DNA of 64,000 nucleotides from NCBI GenBank assembly GCA_947499305.1, contig CANMNN010000001.1:124001-188000 (forward strand). The letters are read 5' to 3'. The notes under the pieces are model-generated. The model saw only the letters and a program-made list of their open reading frames with translations. It was not told the DNA's origin and did no database searches. Position 1 is the stretch's first letter; every line of letters starts with the position of its first letter. The position numbers and the translations under genes were made by a program. This DNA is from an uncultured Arenicella sp. (GTDB taxonomy: Bacteria; Pseudomonadota; Gammaproteobacteria; Arenicellales; Arenicellaceae). This document shows, in pieces, positions 17,061 through 25,576 of the stretch.

Positions 17061-17809
17061 AAATCGAAACGAGCTTTTTGTAAGTACACTTCGGCGACCA
17101 CCCGTTGCCAAGTGTACTCTAAGCCGGGCATTCCGTTTAGCGCTAAGCCTTTGAATATTAAAGTGTATGGGATGATCGCAAGCGGAGCTAAACCCCAATA
17201 GCGTAAGCGATCAGGCCAAGATAGCGTTTTCCAGTTCACGCCTTTAAGTTTATCCGCCTCTTGTGACGCGTACTTGCGCTGGGAGGCAAGCCAACGGCTA
17301 TACGGTTTTCGATCGTCATGATGTAGCTTGTTCTTTAAACTGACCACCAAACCATCGATCACAACCCGTTGCGTGTGGCCATCGCGACGATAGTGCGCAA
17401 ATTCGTGTCGATAGAGTGCTGTTCTTGGCGGGTAAAGCGAACCGCGGAGTATCTTGCCCTTTATTAAGTACTTAAAGCCGATCTCAAAACCCTTTACAGG
17501 TTCACTCGGGGATAGATTCGCAAGCTCATTTTCTAATTCTTGAGTGACTATGTAGTCGGCATCCATAGAAAGTACCCAATCAGTTTTAATCTCTTGGGCT
17601 AGGCCAAAATTACTTTGATCGGTTGGACCCTTATAGGCGTTTTGAACCACACGAACGTTATCAAATTCAGCACAAATTTCCAGAGTATCATCTGTGCTAA
17701 AGCTGTCTATGACCAATATTTCCCGCGCCCAGCTAAGCGCATTAAGAACACGGCGAATGTTAGGTGCTTCATTGAAGGTCGATATGATCGGCGTAATGTT
17801 ATTTAGCAT
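17033..17809 (-). CDS. Glycosyltransferase family 2
   Basis: 258-residue GT-A enzyme. The opening ITPIISTFNEAPNI and VIDSFSTDDT strands bind the nucleotide sugar and D83-A-D85 (SMDADYIV) is the metal-binding DXD. The N-terminal half resembles the LPS-core GT2 group of the WaaE/KdtX type. The acceptor is unknown, but an envelope polysaccharide or core sugar is likely. It lies 14 bp after maf on the minus strand, so the two form one transcript. Confidence 0.82.
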   Translation of the reverse strand: MLNNITPIISTFNEAPNIRRVLNALSWAREILVIDSFSTDDTLEICAEFDNVRVVQNAYKGPTDQSNFGLAQEIKTDWVLSMDADYIVTQELENELANLSPSEPVKGFEIGFKYLIKGKILRGSLYPPRTALYRHEFAHYRRDGHTQRVVIDGLVVSLKNKLHHDDRKPYSRWLASQRKYASQEADKLKGVNWKTLSWPDRLRYWGLAPLAIIPYTLIFKGLALNGMPGLEYTWQRVVAEVYLQKARFDLKLAPRKRG

Positions 17810-17823
17810 TGATGTTTTTGCTC

Positions 17824-18414
17824 TTAAGTCGCAAAGACGTCAAAGCCTTGGTTTTCTAACATAGCGACTAGGCGAATCAACGGTAGGCCAATTAAAGCGT
17901 TCGGGTCGTCGCCGTCAAAACGTTCGAATAAAGCTACACCTAAGCCTTCTGATCGCACGCTGCCCGCACAGTTATAAGGCTCCTCTTTTCTAAGGTAGCG
18001 TTCGATTACATCATCGCTTAATTCTTTGAAATGCACGCGAAACGGAACCACTTCTGACTGAATGTTGCCGGTACTCGAGTTAATTAACGCTAGGCCTGTG
18101 AAGAGTTCGATCTTTTTCCCCGAAGCCGCTTTCAGCTGCTTTACAGCATTTTCATGCGTGTGGGGCTTGCCAACAATTTCATCGCCGTGTAAAGCTACTT
18201 GGTCAGAGCCTATAATCAACGCATCAGGGTTGCTCTTGGCAATCTCCTGCGCCTTTGCGATGGCTAAACGTTCGACCAATTCAATTGGCGTTTCTCCGTC
18301 TAAGGCTGTTTCGTCTATGTCAGGGCTTGCAGTATCAAAAGGTACCATTAAACTCTCTAGCACCATTTTGCGAAATGGAGATGAAGAGCCAAGAATTAAA
18401 CGAGAGTTGGACAT
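17824..18414 (-). CDS. Maf-family nucleotide pyrophosphatase (YceF type)
   Basis: 196 residues. The nucleotide-binding loop is SSSPFRKMVLESL (9-21), followed by the acidic residues of PDIDET and the IIGSDQVALHGDEIVGKP segment. The C-terminal half, with CAGSVRSEGLGVALFERFDG and ALIGLPLI, matches E. coli YceF, which hydrolyses 7-methyl-GTP, more closely than YhdE, which acts on dTTP/UTP. A housekeeping role in removing non-canonical nucleotides is likely. In Pseudomonas maf follows sppA; here it faces the opposite way. Confidence 0.88.
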   Translation of the reverse strand: MSNSRLILGSSSPFRKMVLESLMVPFDTASPDIDETALDGETPIELVERLAIAKAQEIAKSNPDALIIGSDQVALHGDEIVGKPHTHENAVKQLKAASGKKIELFTGLALINSSTGNIQSEVVPFRVHFKELSDDVIERYLRKEEPYNCAGSVRSEGLGVALFERFDGDDPNALIGLPLIRLVAMLENQGFDVFAT

Positions 18415-18558
18415 TGGAACGAGATTTAGGTTGATAGCTTAGATGGACTAGTAATTATGCGATAATAACGCAGTCGATGCACTCAAGAACGTCTTCCTTG
18501 TGATGTTGGCTCTTGTTAATATAGGGATGTTTAATTGTGTGATAAATATGATATGTTG

Positions 18559-18587
18559 TTGACTCTCGCTTTTATCGTCATTTAAAA
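18559..18587 (+). promoter_or_regulatory. Possible promoter of the sugar dehydrogenase gene
   Basis: TTGACT (18559-18564), a 17-bp spacer and TTAAAA (18582-18587). The -10 match is poor. The predicted start near 18594 would favour translation from the ATG at 18624 rather than the TTG at 18597. Confidence 0.35.
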
Positions 18588-18623
18588 AATAAGTATTTGT
18601 TCACTTTTTACGTAGATAGTCCT

Positions 18624-19559
18624 ATGAACCAGAAAATAAATCTCGGCATTGTCGGTGTTGGCAAAATAGTTCGTGATCAGCATTTGCCGTCAATTAAGGC
18701 GAATGCTGAATTTCATTTGGCCGCCACGGCTAGTCGAAATGCTTCGGTCGAGGGTGTTCGTGCATTCATCGATATTGAGACTATGCTCCAGCAATCTGAG
18801 CTGGACGCAGTAGCCCTGTGTATGCCGCCCCAGTATCGTCAAGCCGCCGCACAACTAGCGATTGAGAATGGTAAGCATGTTTTGTTGGAAAAGCCTCCAG
18901 GTGCCACGGTATCAGAAGTAGAGCAGCTTGCTGAGCTTGCCAGTAAAAAGGGTGTAAGTTTGTACGCAACATGGCATTCGCGCCATGGTGCAGCCGTGGA
19001 GCGGGTAAAGGCTCTGCTCGCTGAGCGACAACTCAAGTCGGTGAACCTCACATGGAAGGAAGACGTTCGTAAATGGCACCCCGGTCAAGAGTGGATTTGG
19101 CAGGCAGGGGGGCTTGGGGTATTTGACCCTGGTATTAACGGTCTATCCATTCTGACTCATTGCCTAGGAGCACCAGCTTATGTAGCTCGGGCTGATTTGA
19201 AATTCCCGGCAAATAAAGCTGCGCCCATCGCTGCGAACCTGGCGTTTAAAACGGCGAGCGGCATAGAACTTAATGCCGAGATGGATTGGCGAGTAGATGG
19301 TGCTGAGGCGTGGACTATTGATTTCGAAACCGAAAAAGGTTTGGTGCAAATTATTGATGGCGGAGCGGGCTTGATCGTTGATGGCAAGCAGTTGGAGGTT
19401 GGAGATCATTCTCCTTACGGCGAATATGAAGCGATTTACGCGCGTTTTGCAGAGTTAATTCAAGCACAACAATCAGATGTAGATCTGACTCCGCTTAAAC
19501 TTGTTGCAGATGCTTTTTTACTGGGTAATCGAGAAATTGTCAGTGATTTCAATCATTAG
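18624..19559 (+). CDS. D-galactose/L-arabinose 1-dehydrogenase (Gfo/Idh/MocA family)
   Basis: 312 residues. The Rossmann domain begins NLGIVGVGKIVRDQHLP. EKPPGATVSEV (about 90-100) is the family's catalytic Lys loop, and WKEDVRKWHPGQEWIW and GGLGVFDPGINGLSI closely follow the Azospirillum L-arabinose 1-dehydrogenase as remembered. It should oxidise D-galactose or L-arabinose to the lactone with NAD(P)+, the first step of non-phosphorylative sugar breakdown. The ATG at 18624 fits the family; a TTG at 18597 would add nine residues. No lactonase or dehydratase is adjacent, so it stands apart from a pathway operon. xerD follows after 22 bp. Confidence 0.82.
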   Translation: MNQKINLGIVGVGKIVRDQHLPSIKANAEFHLAATASRNASVEGVRAFIDIETMLQQSELDAVALCMPPQYRQAAAQLAIENGKHVLLEKPPGATVSEVEQLAELASKKGVSLYATWHSRHGAAVERVKALLAERQLKSVNLTWKEDVRKWHPGQEWIWQAGGLGVFDPGINGLSILTHCLGAPAYVARADLKFPANKAAPIAANLAFKTASGIELNAEMDWRVDGAEAWTIDFETEKGLVQIIDGGAGLIVDGKQLEVGDHSPYGEYEAIYARFAELIQAQQSDVDLTPLKLVADAFLLGNREIVSDFNH

Positions 19560-19581
19560 AATCTTGTTAAGGCTGTGATCC

Positions 19582-20520
19582 GTGAGCGAGACACCTAAAG
19601 TCGTGAGTCTCGAGTCTCACAAGCCGAGGGTTAGCCTTGTTAATCAAGATAGTATTGACCTGTTTATTGATGCCATGTGGCTTGAGTCTGGCTTGTCTAA
19701 AAATACTCTGAGCGCCTATCGTTCAGATCTCAATCGCTTTGCTAGATTTCTAATCGATCAGGATCTGAACGAGGTAGGCCAGGCCCAGGTTCAAGGTTTT
19801 CTAGCCGTGATGATGGCCGAGGGTACTAAGGCAAGCAGCAGTGCTAGGGTGCTTTCGACCTTACGGCGCTATTATCGCTACCAAATTCGCCAAAATACCA
19901 TCAGTGCTGATCCTTGTGCGCAGGTTCTCTCGCCAAAGCAGGGTAGGCCGCTGCCTAAAGCAATGTCTGAGCAGCAAGTTGAAGATTTGCTAGGTGCGCC
20001 TAATATTGAAGCGGCCCTTGGTTTACGGGATCGGGCCATGCTTGAAACACTTTACGCAACCGGTTTGCGCGTAACTGAATTGGTTGAATTGAGTTTGTTA
20101 GAGGTCAGCCTTCAGGTTGGCGTCGTGCGTATCATCGGGAAAGGTAACAAAGAACGCTTGGTGCCCTTGGGCGAGCAAGCTATTGATTGGATTGAGCGCT
20201 ATCTACAGTCAGCGCGGTCTGAATTACTCAAAGAACGCAAGAGCGACGCGATGTTTGTGACATCTCGCGGCGCAGGTATGACGCGTCACGCCTTCTGGCA
20301 CATCATTAAAAAATACGCCTTAATTGCGGGTATTCAGCAAGGCTTGTCGCCTCATACATTGCGCCATGCGTTTGCCACGCATTTAATTAATCACGGCGCT
20401 GACCTGCGATCCGTGCAAATGCTTCTGGGGCATGCTGACCTGTCTACTACCCAAATCTATACACACATAGCTCGGGAGCGCTTGCAGTCTCTGCACGCTC
20501 AACATCACCCTCGCGGCTAG
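19582..20520 (+). CDS. xerD: Tyrosine recombinase XerD
   Basis: Acts with XerC at dif to resolve chromosome dimers. The N-terminal SAM-like DNA-binding domain (about 25-115) precedes the catalytic domain with all six residues: R163, K187, H258, R261, H284 and the nucleophile Y293. The GTG at 19582 gives a roughly 20-residue extension over the usual start. Length 312 is slightly long for the family (298 in E. coli). No integron or prophage genes surround it, so it is the chromosomal recombinase. Confidence 0.92.
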   Translation: MSETPKVVSLESHKPRVSLVNQDSIDLFIDAMWLESGLSKNTLSAYRSDLNRFARFLIDQDLNEVGQAQVQGFLAVMMAEGTKASSSARVLSTLRRYYRYQIRQNTISADPCAQVLSPKQGRPLPKAMSEQQVEDLLGAPNIEAALGLRDRAMLETLYATGLRVTELVELSLLEVSLQVGVVRIIGKGNKERLVPLGEQAIDWIERYLQSARSELLKERKSDAMFVTSRGAGMTRHAFWHIIKKYALIAGIQQGLSPHTLRHAFATHLINHGADLRSVQMLLGHADLSTTQIYTHIARERLQSLHAQHHPRG

Positions 20521-21073
20521 TTTAAATAGTGAAAAGCATCCTTAGAGCGAAAAAATAGTCACTTACCCAAGCAAACAAAAGCAGCAAAAGTCGCGAAATA
20601 ACTGGTAACGGGCTCAATAATTGTGCAAACTCTGAGTACGGAATACCGATAGGCCGCGTTTCTCATTGCAGAAGTCTGACGCCGTAGCGAAAGGATGCCA
20701 CGCTCAGCTCTCTTAGAGCCAGTTCAAACTGGGTGTTAAGAGAGATTAAAGTTAAAACTGAGCAGGCATTGGCAATATATAAGGCTCTAAAAATCGCTGC
20801 AAAGTGCATCAATAAAATCGCCGCGCATCGCCGGATTGGACTTAAGTCTTTAGCCAGAAGATTGGCAACTGAAATCACCAATAATATTAACGCAAGCATT
20901 GTTAATGCGACGACAGCTCACAAAGTGAGATTCTCGCGGTTAAGTCATTTATTCGATTTAAAACGCAATGCAGCGAAAAAAAGCACTTTAAAAGTATCAC
21001 CGACTGCTAAAAGTTAAACAGAAAATCAAAAAAGATAAAACGATCGCAATCGCCTCATCAACTCATTTTATGA
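20521..21073. other. Intergenic region upstream of pcnB
   Basis: 553 bp. Two overlapping small reading frames (20663-20899 minus, 20733-21017 plus) have no recognised family, lack convincing ribosome sites and lie over RNA-like inverted repeats, so neither is called. The region holds the hairpin at 20708-20744 and two smaller ones, GCATT-N3-AATGC and CTCAC-N3-GTGAG, near 20896-20930. Confidence 0.5.
20708..20744 (+). promoter_or_regulatory. Stacked hairpin in the pcnB leader
   Basis: CTCTCTTA (20708-20715) pairs with TAAGAGAG (20737-20744); inside it CCAGTT (20719-20724) pairs with AACTGG (20727-20732). The two stems are separated by a small asymmetric internal loop. It could be a leader element of pcnB, part of a small RNA, or a structure at the 3' end of the xerD transcript. 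Confidence 0.4.
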
Positions 21074-23026
21074 GTGAGCAAAAGCGAACACGTTAGTTTC
21101 CCAGAGAAGAAGAGACTCCTTGTGACCCAAGACACTATCCAAAGTAATAACCCAAGCACTATCCAAGTAAAATACATACCTGCAGCAGAAGCTGGCGTGA
21201 CCAACGAACATATCAGCCCTAAAGCTCTAAAGGTTGTAGAAGGTTTGCAAGCAGCAGGCTTTCAAGCCTACTTGGTAGGCGGTTGCGTGCGCGATCTTAT
21301 AGTTGGTACTAAACCAAAAGATTTCGACGTATCGACAAACGCCACACCTGAACAAATTAAAAAGGCCTTTGGTCGGAACGCGCGCATTATAGGTCGCCGC
21401 TTTAAACTGGTGCATGTGCGCTTTGGTTACGAAGTAATCGAAGTTGCGACCTTTCGAGCTGATGCTAACGATCGTGACCGAGTTGACCGAAATGAAATGA
21501 GCGAGGGCGATCAAGGGCAACTTCTTAGAGATAATGTATACGGTACCATCGAAGAAGACGTGGTTCGGCGAGACTTTACCGTAAATTCAATGTACTACGA
21601 TAGCGTTAAAGGCGAGATCCTCGACTTTATGAATGGCATTGAAGATGTTAAAGCTGGCAAGTTAAAAAGTATTGGCGAACCAAAGCAGCGTTTTATCGAA
21701 GACCCTGTTCGTATGCTGCGAGTAATTCGCTTTGCAGGTAAGTTGGGTTTTGAAATGGAACCTGAAGCACTCGAAATGATTGAGGAGCAGGGCAAGTTGC
21801 TATCGCATGTATCGAATGCTCGCTTATTCGAAGAAGTGCTAAAACTGTTTCACGGTGGTGCGGCCTATGAAACCTATTTGTTATTACGTAAATATGGTTT
21901 GTTTAAGTACCTATTCCCGTTCACTGACCAATTGGTTATCGACGGGGTTGAAGGCTTGCCGGAGCGTGCATTACAAAATACCGATAAACGTGTTCGTCAA
22001 GGTAAACCGGTTATCCCCGCTTTCTTATTTGCTTGCATGATGTGGGATCCGGTTAAAGCCGACGCGCAGGTGTTGATGGAAGATGGTGCAAATGAATCGC
22101 ATGCGTGGCGTGTCGCAATGAATGACGGTTTACGCGATCAAAATCAATATGTTGCGGTGCCTCGGCGTTTAGCTGACATCATCTTAGATATATGGAATAT
22201 TCATTTTCGACTGATTAAGCGTAACCCTAGGATGGTCAAAGCGTGCTTGAATAATCGCCGCTTTCGTGCCGCATATGATTTCTTGTTGCTGCGTACGATG
22301 CTGCACGAGGTTGATGAAGAAATCAGCGAATGGTGGACTGAAATTCAGGAGTGCGAAGGAGATGAGCGCGATGAAATGATCAGTGAGCTAAACAAAACTT
22401 ATAAGCAAGATCGACAGCCTAAAAGCCAAAACAATGGCAACGAGCCGGATGGTAACAGCGTTAACTATAATTCAGCTAGTTATGAAGAGAGTTATGGCAA
22501 TACGGTGTTTGGCGATGGTTACGAAGGTGGCTTTGGTAAACCCGCTGGCAACGGGCAGAAAAAACAAAACCGTAATCAGAGTGGCCGTGGTGGCCGTAAT
22601 TCAAATCCTCGTAACAATAGCAACAACGGCGGCGGCCGAAACAAGCAAGGGCAAGCGGCTGATGGAGGCCAAGCTAAAGCGGGCGGCCATAGAAAGAAAC
22701 GACGCTCTAAAAAGCAAAGCAATGCCCAGGGTGCAGCGAATCCGAACCAAGCAAATGGCGAGCAAAATACTAATGCGCGTCGCTCTAAAGCAGGTAAAAA
22801 ACGCTCGAGTAAAAAGCGTTCTAATAATGGTCAGCGTCGCAATGGTCCAAACGCCAATCGTCAAAATTCTCGTGGACGCACTAATTCAGAGCAACGTTTC
22901 CAAGAAGCGCGGCCCGCTGATGAATACGGTGTCACTTCTTCAGGCAGTAATAAAAAGGTAAAGGTTCGTCGCAAGCGCCGTATTGTAGGCCCCATTGACG
23001 GAGACGATAAGCCGAGCCTTGGGTAG
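21074..23026 (+). CDS. pcnB: Poly(A) polymerase I with long basic tail
   Basis: Adds A-tails to RNA 3' ends and promotes decay. The nucleotidyltransferase head has LVGGCVRD (67-74) and the metal aspartates D83 and D85. RRDFTVNSMYYD and RFIEDPVRMLRVIRFAGKLG follow, as in E. coli PcnB. At 650 residues it is about 185 longer than E. coli PcnB; from about 445 on it is Asn/Gly/Lys/Arg-rich low complexity, much like the RNase E tail. The GTG at 21074 is used; a GTG at 21122 is an alternative. E. coli pcnB also starts at an unusual codon. folK follows 2 bp after the stop, a conserved pair. Confidence 0.92.
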   Translation: MSKSEHVSFPEKKRLLVTQDTIQSNNPSTIQVKYIPAAEAGVTNEHISPKALKVVEGLQAAGFQAYLVGGCVRDLIVGTKPKDFDVSTNATPEQIKKAFGRNARIIGRRFKLVHVRFGYEVIEVATFRADANDRDRVDRNEMSEGDQGQLLRDNVYGTIEEDVVRRDFTVNSMYYDSVKGEILDFMNGIEDVKAGKLKSIGEPKQRFIEDPVRMLRVIRFAGKLGFEMEPEALEMIEEQGKLLSHVSNARLFEEVLKLFHGGAAYETYLLLRKYGLFKYLFPFTDQLVIDGVEGLPERALQNTDKRVRQGKPVIPAFLFACMMWDPVKADAQVLMEDGANESHAWRVAMNDGLRDQNQYVAVPRRLADIILDIWNIHFRLIKRNPRMVKACLNNRRFRAAYDFLLLRTMLHEVDEEISEWWTEIQECEGDERDEMISELNKTYKQDRQPKSQNNGNEPDGNSVNYNSASYEESYGNTVFGDGYEGGFGKPAGNGQKKQNRNQSGRGGRNSNPRNNSNNGGGRNKQGQAADGGQAKAGGHRKKRRSKKQSNAQGAANPNQANGEQNTNARRSKAGKKRSSKKRSNNGQRRNGPNANRQNSRGRTNSEQRFQEARPADEYGVTSSGSNKKVKVRRKRRIVGPIDGDDKPSLG

Positions 23027-23028
23027 AC

Positions 23029-23511
23029 ATGCCGGAAGTTGCCTATTTAGGGCTGGGCGCCAATCTTGGTGATCCGGTTCAGCAACTAGTTGATGCTCGC
23101 CTGGCGATACTGGCTTTGCCAAATAGCATTAAGCTTAGGTGCTCGAGTTTCTACGCGTCTTCGCCAGTTGGCTATCATAATCAGCCTGACTTCATTAATT
23201 GCGTAATTGAGTTGCATACCAACGCTCAGCCGTTAGACTTGCTGAATGACATACAGAGTATCGAAAATGACTTAGGTAGAAAACGTGTTATTGGTAATCA
23301 GAACGCGCCGCGGCTAATTGATATTGATTTATTGCTCTATGGTGAACAAAAAATCGATGATCCGCGTTTAATCGTCCCGCATCCGAGAATGACACAGCGT
23401 TTGTTTGTACTGAAGCCATTACTTGAATTGACTGACATAATCGAATATCAATCTTGTTTGGAAACTCAAAATTTCGATGATCAACAACTTATGCGCTTAG
23501 TAGTAAGCTAA
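23029..23511 (+). CDS. folK: Dihydropterin pyrophosphokinase (HPPK)
   Basis: 160-residue folate-pathway enzyme that transfers pyrophosphate from ATP to 6-hydroxymethyl-dihydropterin. YLGLGANLGDP opens the protein, and FYASSPVGYHNQPDFIN, LGRKR and the signature RLIDIDLLLYG carry the ATP/Mg and pterin residues. PHPRMTQRLFVLKPLLEL ends the fold. Length and motifs are typical. The gene lies 2 bp after pcnB, so it is translated from the same mRNA. Confidence 0.93.
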   Translation: MPEVAYLGLGANLGDPVQQLVDARLAILALPNSIKLRCSSFYASSPVGYHNQPDFINCVIELHTNAQPLDLLNDIQSIENDLGRKRVIGNQNAPRLIDIDLLLYGEQKIDDPRLIVPHPRMTQRLFVLKPLLELTDIIEYQSCLETQNFDDQQLMRLVVS

Positions 23512-23606
23512 AGAAGATAGTAAGCTAGGGCAAGTAGAGCGCTAGAAGTGTTAGTAGCGTAGAGTTAGCCCTAAGCGAAGTGTTTCGCTCGATTAGTGAT
23601 CAAACC

Positions 23607-24227
23607 ATGGCTCAATATTTTCATATTCATACTCAGAACCCGCAAACTAGGTTGATTCAACAAGCTGCCGAAATTGTGCGTGGCGGAGGCCTGCTGGCTT
23701 ACCCAACTGATTCAAGCTATGCGTTAGGATGTCATCTCGATGACAAGCGCGCGGTTGACCGTATACGTCGCATTCGCAAGCTTGATCGACATCATAATTT
23801 CACCTTGGTTGCCCACGATCTAAAGCAGGTCTCGCAGTTTGCGAAAATCGATAATGAACAATATCGATTGATAAAGACTTTAACACCCGGCCCATACACT
23901 TTTATTCTGGCTGCAAAACGCCTGGTGCCAAATCGTTTGGTACACCCGAAGCGCCGTACAATCGGTATTCGTATTCCCGATAATGCTATTGTGCATGAGC
24001 TTTTGAGAGAGCTCGGTGAGCCTATTATGAGCTCGAGCCTAATTCTTCCGAATGCCGAATTGGCTATGGCTGACCCAAGCGAAATTCGCGAGCAGCTTGA
24101 ACACGAGGTCGATTTGGTTATCGATGGCGGAGTCGGCACATTTGAATCTTCAACTGTAATCGATTGGCACGATAATCGACTACGAGTACTGCGTCACGGA
24201 GCTGGAGATATAAGCTTTTTAGATTAG
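23607..24227 (+). CDS. yciO: YciO-type Sua5/YrdC family protein
   Basis: 206 residues of the YrdC/Sua5 fold. GGGLLAYPTDSSYALGC matches the dsRNA/nucleotide-binding N-terminus, and PGPYTFIL, KRRTIGIRIPDN and STVIDW follow the YciO branch closely. Family members Sua5/TsaC make threonylcarbamoyl-AMP for tRNA t6A. YciO is a paralogue whose role is less certain, with weak t6A activity reported. The ATG at 23607 (MAQYFHIH) is the YciO-like start and is preferred over one at 23580. trpS follows after 123 bp. Confidence 0.85.
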   Translation: MAQYFHIHTQNPQTRLIQQAAEIVRGGGLLAYPTDSSYALGCHLDDKRAVDRIRRIRKLDRHHNFTLVAHDLKQVSQFAKIDNEQYRLIKTLTPGPYTFILAAKRLVPNRLVHPKRRTIGIRIPDNAIVHELLRELGEPIMSSSLILPNAELAMADPSEIREQLEHEVDLVIDGGVGTFESSTVIDWHDNRLRVLRHGAGDISFLD

Positions 24228-24350
24228 CTTATCGAATGCCGCGCTCTTCCAGACTGGGTGTCTAGGAGCGTCGATAATTAGTCCGACCCTCCCTAGTGTT
24301 TATACCCTCTTAGCGGTACACTTCAACTTTATAAATAATGCGTTAATTTA

Positions 24351-25571
24351 ATGATTTCTAAGTCTGGTCATCCGAACCGAGTGGTCTCGGGCATGCGCCC
24401 AACAGGCCGTTTACATCTTGGTCACTATCACGGTGTGTTAAAGAATTGGACGAGCTTGCAAAATGAGTTCGACTGCTTTTTCTTTGTTGCCGATTGGCAT
24501 GCGCTTACAACGCATTACGAAGAAGATTCAGCAACAATCAATGACAATGTTTGGGAAATGGTCATCGATTGGCTAGCAGTCGGCGTGGACCCAAGTCGCG
24601 CAACTTTGTTTATACAATCCCGTGTTCCAGAACACGCCGAGTTGAACTTACTCTTGTCAATGATGACACCGCTCGGCTGGTTAGAGCGCGTACCCACCTA
24701 CAAAGACCAACAAGCTAAGTTGACTGAGCGGGATTTATCGACTCATGGTTTTCTAGGTTATCCTGTATTACAGGCGGCCGATATCTTGTTGTATCATGCG
24801 TCGCAAGTGCCGGTTGGGGAAGATCAGGTGCCGCATATTGAGCTGACGCGTGAAATAGCTCGACGCTTTAATTATCTATATGGCCGTGAACCCGGTTTTG
24901 AAGAAAAAGCGGAAGAGGCGATAAAAAAGCTGGGTAAGAAAGGTGCTAAGTTGTATCGAAATCTTCGTAACGCCTATACTGAGCGCGGAGACCATGAAGC
25001 ATTGGAAAAAGCTCACGCCTTGCTTGCAAGCAACCAAAATTTGACCAATGCAGAGAATGAGCGTCTTTTTGGCTTTTTAGAAGGCGGCGGCCGTAGCATT
25101 CTGACAGAACCTGAAGCAATATTGACTGAGGCGTCTAAATTGCCGGGCTTGGACGGTGAAAAAATGTCGAAGTCTTACCGCAATACCATCGCCCTTCGCG
25201 ATGATCCGGTACGTGTTGAAAAAGAAGTACGCGCTATGCCAACTGACCCTGCGCGAGTACGTCGCAATGATCCTGGTGATCCTAATCGCTGCCCAGTATG
25301 GGAATTTCATCATATTTATTCTTCGGCGGATACTAAGTCTTGGGTTGAAGAGGGCTGTAGAAGCGCCAGCATTGGCTGCGTAGACTGCAAGCAACCGTTG
25401 ATTGACGCCCTTTTGAAAGAACAATCTGAAATTGCCGAACGAGCACAACCGTATATCGAAGACCCAACGCTGGTACGTTCTATCATTGCCGATGGCTGTG
25501 AGAAAGCACGCGATACGGCCGATGAAACGATGGAGCAAGTTCGCTCAACCATGAATTTGGATTATTATTAA
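24351..25571 (+). CDS. trpS: Tryptophan-tRNA ligase
   Basis: Class I synthetase that charges tRNA-Trp. The HIGH-type motif is GRLHLGHYHG (19-28) and KMSKS is at 271-275. MTPLGWLERVPTYKDQ and PVGEDQ form the tryptophan and ATP site. At 406 residues it is 72 longer than E. coli TrpS: a Lys/Glu/Ala-rich insertion (about 184-248) separates the Rossmann fold from KMSKS, and the C-terminal domain has a Cys pair (CVDCKQ). Long TrpRS forms of this sort occur in Pseudomonas and relatives. scpA starts 5 bp after the stop. Confidence 0.93.
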   Translation: MISKSGHPNRVVSGMRPTGRLHLGHYHGVLKNWTSLQNEFDCFFFVADWHALTTHYEEDSATINDNVWEMVIDWLAVGVDPSRATLFIQSRVPEHAELNLLLSMMTPLGWLERVPTYKDQQAKLTERDLSTHGFLGYPVLQAADILLYHASQVPVGEDQVPHIELTREIARRFNYLYGREPGFEEKAEEAIKKLGKKGAKLYRNLRNAYTERGDHEALEKAHALLASNQNLTNAENERLFGFLEGGGRSILTEPEAILTEASKLPGLDGEKMSKSYRNTIALRDDPVRVEKEVRAMPTDPARVRRNDPGDPNRCPVWEFHHIYSSADTKSWVEEGCRSASIGCVDCKQPLIDALLKEQSEIAERAQPYIEDPTLVRSIIADGCEKARDTADETMEQVRSTMNLDYY

Positions 25572-25576
25572 GCAGT

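Noticed and set aside
19582-20520. XerD-like recombinase as part of a mobile element
   Set aside because: Neighbours are housekeeping genes, all residues match chromosomal XerD, and no attachment site or phage gene is near.
20663-21017. Two overlapping small reading frames before pcnB
   Set aside because: No family, no good ribosome site, and they cover RNA-like hairpins, so RNA structure is the better explanation.
22434-22961. Alternate-frame proteins in the pcnB tail
   Set aside because: They arise from the low-complexity basic coding sequence and have no conserved features.
24242-24270. Hairpin between yciO and trpS considered as an attenuator
   Set aside because: The stem is interrupted, no T-run follows and no leader peptide with Trp codons was seen.
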